Below, piece after piece: positions 56,201 to 64,000 of a stretch of DNA of 64,000 nt (position 1 is the first letter of the stretch; every line of letters begins with the position of its first letter). Source of the stretch: Colletes latitarsis. Taxonomy: Eukaryota; Arthropoda; Insecta; Hymenoptera; Colletidae. The translations under genes and the position numbers were made by a program. The stretch covers positions 434,001-498,000 of the forward strand of contig NW_027488370.1 of assembly GCF_051014445.1 (NCBI RefSeq). Reading direction: 5' to 3'. A model generated the notes under the pieces. That model did no database searches, was not told where the DNA came from, and saw only the letters and a list, made by a program, of their open reading frames with translations.

Positions 56201-59200
56201 TGGGTTTTTTCTGGTTTGGATCCCGTAGTAATGAGGTTCCATACCGAAACAGTCAATAAAACCTGGTGGGGATTGATATATTAGCGGATAACGCCGGTTA
56301 TGTCTGGGTTAGGTCTGGGATTTGCCCTCATCTGGCTCGTACCTTCGCATTTCTCGCATACTTGTTGGCCAGATCCTGGGCTTTTTCTGGTTTAGATCAC
56401 GTAGTAATGTTGTTCCACACCGAAACAGTCAATTAAACCTGGTTGCGATTAATATTTTAGACGATAACGCCGGTTATGTCACGGTCAGGTCTGGGATTTG
56501 CCCACATCTGGCTCGTACTTTCGCATTTTTCGCATACTTGTTGGCCAGATCCTGGGCTTTTTCTGGTTTGGATAACGTAGTAATGTGGTACCACACCGAA
56601 ACAGTCAATTAAACCTGGTTGCGATTAATAGCTTAGAGAATAACGCCGGTTATGTCTCGGTTAGTTCTGGGATTTGCCCTCATCTGTCTAGTACTTTCGC
56701 ATTTCTCGCATACTTGTTTGCCAGATCCTGGGCTTTTTCTGGTTTGGATCACGTAGTAATGTGGTACCACACTGAAACAGTCAATAAAAGCTGGTTCCGA
56801 TTAGTATTTTAGAGGTTAACGCTGATTGTGTCTGGGTTAGTTCTGGTATTTGCAATGATCTGGCACATACTTTCGCGTTTTTCGCATACTTCTTGGCCAG
56901 ATCCAGGGTTCTTTCTGGTTTGGATCCCGTAATAATGACGCTCCACACCGAAACAGTAAATTAAACCTGGTTGCGATTAATATTTTGGAGGATAACGCTG
57001 GTTATGTCTGGGTTAGTTCTGGTATTTGCAATCATCTGTCTCATACGTTCGCAATTATCGCATACTTGTTGGCCAGATCCCGGGCTTTTTCCGGTTTGGA
57101 TCACGTAGTAATGTGGTACCACACTGAAACAGTCAATTAAACCTGGTTGCGAGTAATATTTTGGAGGATAACGCTGGTTATGTCGGGGTTAGTTCTGGTA
57201 TTTGCAATCATCTGTCTCATACGTTCGCAATTATCGCATACTTGTTGGCCAGATCCTGGGCTTTTCCTGGTTTGGATCACGTAGTAATGCGGTACCACAA
57301 AGTAACAGTCAATTAAACCTGGTTGCGATTAATATGTTGGAGGATAACGCCGGTTATGTCTGGGTTAGGTCTGGGATTTGACCTCATCTGGCTCGTACTT
57401 TCGCATTTCTCGCATACTTGTTGGCCAGATCCTGGGCTTTTTCTGGTTTAGATGACGTAGTAATGTGGTTCCACACCGAAACAGTCAATTAAACCTGGTT
57501 GCGATTAATATTTTAGACGATAACGCCGGTTATGTCACGGTCAGGTCTGGGATTTGCCGTCATCTGGCACGAATTTTCGCATTTCTCGCATACTTGTTGG
57601 CCAGATCCTGGGCTTTTTCTGGTTTGGATCACGTAGTAATGTGGTACCACACTGAAACAGGCAATAAAAGCTGGTTCCGATTAGTATTTTAGAGGATAAC
57701 GCTGGTTATGTCTGGTTTAGTTCTGGTATTTGCAATCATCTGGCTCGTACCTTCGCATTTTTCGCCTACTTGTTGGCAAGATCCTGGGCTTTTTCATGCT
57801 TGGACCACGTAGTAATGTGGTGCCACACTGAAACAGTCAAATAAACCTGGTTCCGATCCATATTTTACAGGACAACGCCGGCTATGTCTGGGTTAGGTCT
57901 GGTATTTGCCATCATCTGGCTCGTACTTTCGCATTTTTCGCTTACTTGTTGGCCAGATCCTGGCCTTTTTCTGGTTTGGATCACGTAGTAATGTGGTACC
58001 ACACTGAGACAGTCAATAAAATCTGGTTACGGTTAGTATTTTAGAGGATAACGCCGGTTATGTCACGGTCAGGCCAGGGATTTGCCCTCATCTGGCTCGT
58101 ACTTTCGCATTTCTCGCATACTTGTTGGCCAGATCCTGGGCTTTTTCTGGTTTAGATCACGTAGTAATGTGGTCCCACACCGAAACAGTCAATTAAACCT
58201 GGTTGCGATTAATATTTTAGACGATAACGCCGGTTATGTCACGGTCAGGTCTGGGATTAGCCGTCATCTGGCTCGAATTTTCGCATTTCTCGCATACTTG
58301 TTGGCCAGATCCTGGGCTTTTTCTGGTTTGGATCACGTAGTAGTGTGGTACCACACTGAAACAGTCAATAAAAGCTGGTTCCGAATAGTATTTTAGAGGA
58401 TAACGCTGGTTATGTCACGGTTGGGTCTGGGATTTTCCCTCATCTGGCTCGTAATTTCGCATTTTTCGCATACTTGTGGGCCAGATCCTGGCCTTTTTCA
58501 CGCTTGGACCACGTAGTAATGTAGTACCACACTGAAACAGTCAAATAAACATGGTTCCGATTAATATTTTACAGGATAACGCCGGCTATGTCTGGGTTAG
58601 GTCTGGTATTTGCCCTCATCTGGCTCGTACTTTCGCATTTTTCGCATACTTGTTGGCCAGATCCTGGGCTTTTTCTGGTTTAGAACACGTAGTAATGTGG
58701 TTCCACACCGAAACAGTCAATTAAACCTGGTTGCGATTAATATTTTAAACGATAACGCCGGTTATGTCACTGTCAGGTCTGGGATTTGCCGTCACCTGGC
58801 TCGAATTTTCGCATTTCTCACATACTTGTTGGCCAGATCCTGGCCTTTTTCATGCTTGGACCACGTAGTAATGTGGTACCACACTGAAACAGTCAAATAA
58901 ACCTGGTTCCGATTAGTATTTTAGAGGATAACGCTGGTTACGTCTGGGTTAGATCTGGTATTTGCAATCATCTGGCACATACTTTCGCGTTTTTCGCATA
59001 CTTGTTGGGCAGATCCTGGGTTTTTTCTGGTTTGGATCCCGTAGTAATGAGGTTCCACACCGAAGCAGTCAATTCAACCTTGTGGCGATTAATATTTTAG
59101 AGGATAACGCCGGTTATGTCTCGGTTAGGTCTGGGATTTGACCTCATCTGGCTCATACTTTCGCATTTCTCGCATACTTGTTGGCCAGATCCAGGGCTTT

Positions 59201-59908
59201 TTCTGGTTTGTATCCCGTCGTAATGTGGTTCCACACCGAAACAGTCAATTAAACCCGGTTGCGATTAATATTTTAGAGGATAACGCCGGTTATGTCTGGG
59301 TTAGGTCTGGGATTTGCCCTCATCTGGCTCGTACCTTCGCATTTTTCGCCTACTTGTTGGCAAGATCCTGGGCTTTTCCTGGTTTGGATCACGTAGTAAT
59401 GCGGTACCACACCGAAGCAGTCAATTAAACCTGGTTGCGATTAATATTTTAGAGGATAACGCCGGTTATGTCACTGTCAGGTCTGGGATTTGCCGTCATC
59501 TGGCTCGAATTTTCGCATTTCTCGCATACTTGTTGGCCAGATCCTGGGCTTTTTCTGGTTTGGTTTCGTAGTAATGTGGTACCACACTGAAACAGTCAAT
59601 AAAAGCTGGTTCCGATTAGTATTTTAGACGATAACGCTGGTTATGTCTGGTTTAGTTCTGGTATTTGCAATCATCAGGCTCGTACCTTCGCATTTTCCGC
59701 CTACTTGTTGGCATGATCCTGGGCTTTTTCATGCTTGGACCACGTAGTAATGTGGTACCACACTGAAGCAGTCAAATAAACATGGTTCCGATCAATATTT
59801 TACAGGATAACGCCGGCTATGGCTGGTTTAGTTCTGGTATTTGCAATCATCTGGCTCGTACCTTCGCATTTTTCGCCTACCTGTGGCAAGATCCTGGGCT
59901 TTTTCTGG
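50245..59908 (+). repeat. 8.6-kb satellite block duplication, copy 2 (9664 bp, with 1056-bp expansion)
   Basis: This is the second copy of the block at 40397-49004. Its length is 9664, which is 8608 plus exactly 1056, or two extra 528-bp units at 54.2-55.7 kb. It is followed directly by family B, whereas copy 1 is followed by more family A. Adjacent monomers elsewhere in the array differ at many positions, so a block this long with so few differences is a recent duplication. The alternative is an assembly duplication of two haplotypes; the scattered single-base differences alone cannot exclude that. Confidence 0.95.
54151..56016 (+). repeat. Tandem 528-bp three-monomer unit, 3 full copies plus a partial
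   Basis: The word cctggttcagaatagcat occurs at 54151, 54679, 55207 and 55735, exactly 528 apart. The units at 54151-54678, 54679-55206 and 55207-55734 are complete. A fourth runs to 56016, where acttgtgggcc changes to acttgtggcaag. Each unit holds three distinct monomer types in fixed order. Units 1 and 2 read ctatggctgggttagg at 54544 and the equivalent position, while unit 3 reads ctatgtctgggttagg like the only unit in the other large copy. Since 528 is divisible by 3, reading frames repeat exactly here, but no frame stays open through a whole unit. Confidence 0.95.
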
Positions 59909-59935
59909 ATTGCATCACGCAGTAATGAAGTACAA
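59880..59935 (+). repeat. Family A / family B junction inside one monomer
   Basis: Up to 59908 the sequence is identical to the family A copy ending at 49004 (ctgtggcaagatcctgggct then ttttctgg). From 59909 it reads attgcatcacgcagtaatg and aagtacaacactgaaac, which are family B forms also seen at about 61840-61880, 63250-63290 and 63780-63815. The change falls inside the T-rich/ttggatcac block and the register of the monomer is kept. A chimeric monomer like this is what homologous unequal exchange between two satellite families would leave. Confidence 0.85.
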
Positions 59936-61540
59936 CACTGAAACAGTCAATTAAACCTGGTTTCCATCAATATTTTAGAGGACAACGCATGTTAGGTTTA
60001 GGTTTGCCCTGGGATTTTCACTCATCAGACTCATACATTCGCATTCTTCACATACTTGTTGAACTGATCCTGGGTTTTTTCTGGATTGGTTCGCGTAGTA
60101 ATGTGGTACCACACTGGAACATTCAATTAAACCTGGTCTTGATAAATATTTTAGAGGATAACGCATCTTAGGTTTGGGTTAGTTCTAGGATTTGCCCTCA
60201 TCGGGCTCATACTTTCGCATATTTCTCTTACTTCATGGCTAGATCCTCGGCTGTTTCTGGATTGTGTCACGTAGTAATGTGGCACCACGCTGAAACAGTC
60301 AATTAAACCTGGTTTCGTTCAATATTTTAGAGGATAACGCAAGTTAGGTCTGGGATAGGTCTGGGATTTGCCCTCATCAGGCTCATACTTTCGCGTTTTT
60401 CACATACTTGTTGAACAGATCCTGGGTTTTTTCCGGTTTGGGTCACGTAGTAGTGTGGTACCACACTGAAACAGTCGATTAAACCTGGTTTCGATCAATA
60501 TTTTTGAGGATAACGCATGTTAGGTCTAGGTTAGGCCGGGGATTTTCACTCATCAAACTCATACTTTCGCATTCTTCAAATACTTGTTGAACGGATCCTG
60601 GGTTCTTTTCTGGTTTGGATCACATAGTAATGTGGGACCACACTGAAACAATCAATTAAACCTGGTCATGATGAATATTTTAGAGGATAACACATGTTAG
60701 GTCTGGGTTAGGACTAGGTTTTGCCCTCGTCAGGCTCATACTTTCGCATATTTCTCATACTTCATGGCTAGATCCTGGGCTGTTTCTGGATTGTATCACG
60801 TAGTAATGTGGTACCACGCTGAAACAGTCAATTAAACCTGGTTTCGTTCAATATTTTAGAGGATAACGCAAGTTAGGTCTGGGATAGGTCTGGGATTTGC
60901 CCTCATCAGGCTCATACTTTCGCGTTTTTCACATACTTATTGAACAGATCCTGGGTTTTTTCTGGTTTGGATCACGTAGTAGTGTGGTACCACACTGAAA
61001 CAGTCCATTAAACCTGGTTGGGATCAATATTTTAGAGGATAACGCATGTTAGGTCTAGGTTAGGTCTGGGATTTTCACTCATCAGACTCATACTTTCGCA
61101 TTCTTCACATACTTGTTGAACGGATCCTGGGTTTTTTCTGGTTTGGATCACGTAGTAATGTGGGACCACACTGAAACAATCAATTAAACCTGGTCTTGAT
61201 AAATATTTTAGAGGATAACGCATGTTAGGTCTGGGATAGGTCTGGGATTTGCCCTCATCAGACTCATACTTTCGCACACTTCACATACTCGTTGAACAGA
61301 TCCTGGGTTATTTTCTGGTTTGGATCACATAGTAACGTGGTACCACACTGAAAAAGTCGATTAAACCAGGTTTTGATCAATATTTTTGAGGATAACGCAC
61401 GTTAGGTCTAGGTTAGGCCTGGGATTTTCACTCATCAGACTCATACTTTCGCATTCTTCACATACTTGTTGAACGGATCCTGGGTTTTTTCTGGTTTGGA
61501 TCACGTAGTAATGTGGACCACACTGAAACAATCAATTAAA

Positions 61541-61716
61541 CCTGGTCTTGATAAATATTTTAGAGGATAACGCATATTAGGTCTGGGTTAGGTCTAGGAT
61601 TTGCCCTCGTCAGGCTCATACTTTCGCATATTTCTCATACTTCATGGCTAGATCCTGGGCTATTTCTGGATTGGATCACGTAGTAGTGTGGTACCACACT
61701 GAAACAGTCAATTAAA
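61541..61716 (+). repeat. Representative family B monomer (176 bp)
   Basis: Monomer starts at 61541 and 61717 are exactly 176 apart. It contains ggtcttgataaatatttt, gaggataacgcatattagg, then gtctgggttagg and gtctaggatttgccc, cgtcaggctcatactttcgc, atttctcatacttcatggc, tagatcctgggc, ttggatcacgtagtag, a perfect 12-bp palindrome at 61687-61698 and the AT-rich end block. Compared with family A, the two 11-bp internal repeats are closer to each other in most B copies (gttaggtctag and gttaggtctgg). Confidence 0.88.
61687..61698. other. 12-bp palindrome TGTGGTACCACA, example in family B
   Basis: The same perfect 12-bp dyad as in family A, in a monomer that differs from A at many other positions. It lies in the block that is best conserved between the two families, from ttggatcacg to gtcaattaaacctgg. 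Confidence 0.8.
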
Positions 61717-62002
61717 CCTGGTTTTGATCAATATTTTAGAGAACAATTCATGCTAGGTCTAGGTTAGGTCTGGGATTTGCTCTCATCAGGCTCATTCATT
61801 CTCATATTTCTCATACTTGATGGCTAGATCCTGGGCTTTTTCTGGATTGCATCACGTAGTAATGAAGTACAACACTGAAACAGTCAACTAAACCTGGTTT
61901 CCATCAATATTTTAGAGGACAACGCATGTTAGGTCTAGGTTAGGCCTGGGATTTGCCCTCATCAGGCTCATACTTTCGCGTTTTTCACATACTTGTTGAA
62001 CA

Positions 62003-63376
62003 GATCCTGGGTTCTTTTCTGGTTTGGATCACATAGTAATGTGGGACCACACTGAAACAATCAATTAAACCTGGTCATGATAAATATTTTAGAGGATAAC
62101 ACATGTTAGGTCTGGGTTAGGACTAGGTTTTGCCCTCGTCAGGCTCATACTTTCGCATATTTCTCATACTTCATGGCTAGATCCTGGGCTGTTTCTGGAT
62201 TGTATCACGTAGTAATGTGGTACCACGCTGAAACAGTCAATTAAACCTGGTTTCGATCAATATTTTAGAGGATAACGCAAGTTAGGTCTGGGATAGGTCT
62301 GGGATTCGCCCCCATCAGGCTCATACTTTCGCGTTTTTCACATACTTGTTGAACAGATCCTGGGTTTTTTCTGGTTTGGATCACGTAGTAGTGTGGTACC
62401 ACACTGAAACAGTCCATTAAACCTGGTTGGGATCAATATTTTAGAGGATAACGCATGTTAGGTCTAGGTTAGGTCTGGGATTTTCACTCATCAGACTCAT
62501 ACTTTCGCATTCTTCACATACTTGTTGAACGGATCCTGGGTTTTTTCTGGTTTGGATCACGTAGTAATGTGGGACCACACTGAAACAATCAATTAAACCT
62601 GGTCTTGATAAATATTTTAGAGGATAACGCATGTTAGGTCTGGGATAGGTCTGGGATTTGCCCTCATCAGACTCATACTTTCGCACACTTCACATACTCG
62701 TTGAACAGATCCTGGGTTATTTTCTGGTTTGGATCACATAGTAATGTGGTACCACACTGAAAAAGTCGATTAAACCAGGTTTTGATCAATATTTTTGAGG
62801 ATAACGCACGTTAGGTCTAGGTTAGGCCTGGGATTTTCACTCATCAGACTCATACTTTCGCATTCTTCACATACTTGTTGAACGGATCCTGGGTTTTTTC
62901 TGGTTTGGATCACGTAGTAATGTGGACCACACTGAAACAATCAATTAAACCTGCTCTTGATAAATATTTTAGAGGATAACGCTTGTTAGGTCTGGGTTAG
63001 GTCTAGGATTTGCCCTCATCATGCTCATGCTTTCGCATATTTCTCATACTTCATGGCTGGATCCTGGGCAATTTCTGGATTGGATCACGTAGTAGTGTGG
63101 TACCACACTGAAACAGTCAATTAAACCTGGTTTTGATCAATATTTTAGAGAACAATTCATGCTAGGTCTAGGTTAGGTCTGGGATTTGCTCTCATCAGGC
63201 TCATTCATTCTCATATTTCTCATACTTGATGGCTAGATCCTGGGCTTTTTCTGGATTGCATCACGTAGTAATGAAGTACAACACTGAAACAGTCAACTAA
63301 ACCTGGTTTCCATCAATATTTTAGAGGACAACGCATGTTAGGTCTAGGTTAGGCCTGGGATTTGCCCTCATCAGGG
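62003..63376 (+). repeat. Family B eight-monomer higher-order unit, copy 2
   Basis: Counterpart of 60594-61967 at spacing 1409, almost directly adjacent, so this is a tandem higher-order repeat. Small differences include gatttcgatc-type start blocks at about 62252 against a gttcaat form at about 60844, and catcatgctcatgc at about 63017 against cgtcaggctcatac. Whether more copies follow cannot be seen, because the pattern changes at 63377 and the window ends soon after. Confidence 0.9.
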
Positions 63377-64000
63377 TCATACTTTCGCAGTTTTAACATA
63401 CATGTTGACCTGATCGAGGGTTTTTTCTGCTTTGGATCACGTAGTAAAGTGGTACCACACTGAAACAGTCCATTAAACCTGGTTTGGATCAATATTTTAG
63501 AGAATAATTCATGTTAGGTCTAGGTTAGGTCTGCGATTTGCTCTCATCAGGCTCATTCTTTCGCATATTTCTCATACTTGATGGCTAGATCCCGGGCTAT
63601 TTCTGGATTGCATCACGTAGTAATGAAGTACAACACTGAAACAGTCAATTAAAACTGGTTTCCATCAGTATCTTAGAGGACAACGCAAGTTAGGTTTGGG
63701 ATAGGTCTGGGATTTGCCCTCATCAGGCACATTCTTTCGCATATTTCAGATACTTGATGGCTAGATCCTGGGCTTTCTGGATTGTATCACGCAGTAATGA
63801 AGTACAACACTGAAACAGTCAATTAAACCTGGTTTCCATCAATATTTTAGAGGACAACGCATGTTAGGTCTAGGTTAGGCCTGGGATTTGCCCTCATCTG
63901 GGTCATACTTTCGCAGTTTTAATATATATGTTGACGTGATCGAGGGTTTTTTCTGCTTTGGATCACGTAGTAAAGTGGTACCACACTGAAACAGTCCATA
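63330..64000 (+). repeat. Family B three-monomer (~529-bp) repeat at window end
   Basis: The segment from about 63325 to 63472 recurs from about 63854 to 64000. Both contain catcagggtcatac or catctgggtcatac, ttcgcagttttaa, tgttgac and tgatcgagggttttttctgc, then tttggatcacgtagtaaagt. The pair is cut by the window edge. Confidence 0.8.

Larger units (their letters stand above)
1..59908 (+). repeat. Satellite family A block
   Basis: Family A monomers are marked by gataacgccggttatgtctc, catctggctcgtac, tttcgcatttttcgcatac and ttgttggccagatcc. Variants are linked along the monomer. One common type has a tcatgcttggaccacg tail, gtggtaccacactgaaac, then caaataaacctggttccg and ttttacagg. Another has gcggtaccacaccgaaac, then caattaaacctggttgcg and ttttagagg. 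A third has ggatcaggtagtaatgcgg followed by ggttccgaatagtat or ggttcagaatag. One type is a base shorter (acttgtggcaag instead of acttgttggcaag), which explains why many repeat spacings fall just under a multiple of 176. A consensus I assembled by eye has 79 G+C in 176 bases and 9 CpG, against about 8.8 expected from its 37 C and 42 G. Confidence 0.95.
60594..61967 (+). repeat. Family B eight-monomer higher-order unit, copy 1
   Basis: This matches 62003-63376 at a spacing of 1409 with only scattered differences. Shared markers are gggttcttttctgg, ggtcatgatgaatatt or ggtcatgataaatatt, gttaggactaggttttgccc, ttcgcacacttcacatactc, the atgtggaccacactg form lacking gta, gagaacaattcatgctagg and gaagtacaacactg. 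The left limit is where ttgaacggatcc meets ttgaacagatcc; the right limit is where catcaggctcatac meets catcagggtcatac. Confidence 0.9.
1..64000 (+). repeat. Satellite DNA array, ~176-bp monomer, single orientation
   Basis: Diagnostic words recur every 175-177 bases from end to end: a start block of the form cctggttgcgattaatat, then gaggataacgc, gtctgggatttgcc, catactttcgca, gatcctgggc, ttggatcacgtagtaatg and gaaacagtcaattaaa. A clean example of the period is the pair of starts at 26899 and 27075, exactly 176 apart. All copies read in the + direction and I saw no inversion. The length is in the range of one nucleosome plus linker, common for centromeric and heterochromatic satellites. No part of the window looks like non-satellite DNA. 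The chromosomal location (centromere, pericentromere or subtelomere) cannot be decided from the sequence, and I do not recognise the satellite family. Confidence 0.98.
59909..64000 (+). repeat. Satellite family B block (divergent subfamily)
   Basis: From 59909 to the window end the monomer keeps the ~176-bp length and the order of blocks but changes at many linked positions. The changes include acgcatgttaggtctagg in place of acgccggttatgtctcgg, catcaggctcatac or catcagactcatac in place of catctggctcgtac, and catacttcatggctagatcc or cttgttgaacagatcc in place of ttgttggccagatcc. Others are tggattgtatcacg in many copies and ggttttgatcaat, ggtttccatcaat or ggtcttgataaat at the start block. The half around ttggatcacgtagtaatgtggtaccacactgaaacagtcaattaaacc stays close to family A. 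A typical B monomer (61541-61716) has only 4 CpG sites. B continues beyond the window. Confidence 0.93.

Noticed and set aside
1..64000. CRISPR array
   Set aside because: There are no unique spacers between short constant repeats. The whole 176-bp unit repeats, with variants spread over its full length.
1..64000. CENP-B box
   Set aside because: The only TTCG-rich part (actttcgcatttttcgcata) lacks the spacing of the TTCG, A and CGGG positions of the known box. No match was seen by eye.
1..64000. RNA polymerase III internal promoter or 5S rRNA/tRNA-derived unit
   Set aside because: ggttccgatt and ggtttcgatc resemble a B box only loosely. No A box at suitable distance, cloverleaf or terminator pattern was seen.
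1..64000. Known 170-180 bp satellites (primate alpha satellite, Arabidopsis 178-bp and Brassica 176-bp centromere repeats)
   Set aside because: Similar length only. I do not see their characteristic words, and the CpG content is unlike alpha satellite. A database search would be needed to identify the family.
1..64000. Coding gene or operon of a bacterium or phage
   Set aside because: No unique coding sequence, ribosome-binding pattern or non-repetitive DNA exists anywhere in the window.

Overview
The window is one uninterrupted array of tandemly repeated satellite DNA with a monomer of about 176 bp, so roughly 364 monomers fill 64 kb. Every stretch I read can be assigned to a monomer, all monomers point the same way, and I found no unique sequence, transposable element, RNA gene, CRISPR array or credible protein-coding gene. 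The many 60-150 codon open frames are by-products of the repeat. Because 176 is not a multiple of 3, each successive monomer is read in another frame, and the same three translations recur for the whole window.

This indicates a eukaryotic chromosome, in centromeric, pericentromeric or subtelomeric heterochromatin. I do not recognise the satellite and cannot name the species. A hand-built consensus of the main family has about 45% G+C and 9 CpG sites per 176 bp, close to the number expected by chance. That weakly favours a genome without heavy CpG methylation, such as an insect or other invertebrate, over a vertebrate or plant.

Layout: (1) 1-59908 is family A, a mosaic of monomer variants. 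(2) Within it, 3475-19998 is a maze of segments copied at spacings of about 7.0-9.0 kb. (3) 19999-40396 is a mosaic with several short higher-order periods (1, 2, 3, 5, 7, 8 and 10 monomers). (4) 40397-49004 and 50245-59908 are two copies of one 8.6 kb block, identical except for about a dozen single-base differences and the copy number of a 528-bp three-monomer unit (two extra units, exactly 1056 bp, in the second copy). (5) At 59908/59909, in the middle of a monomer, family A changes abruptly to a divergent family B, which runs to the window end and carries a 1409-bp eight-monomer period.

There is no gene system here. What is informative is the record of array evolution: nested duplications, a duplication edge lying exactly on the family A/B boundary, a CpG difference between the families, and a conserved block with a 12-bp palindrome present in many monomers of both families.
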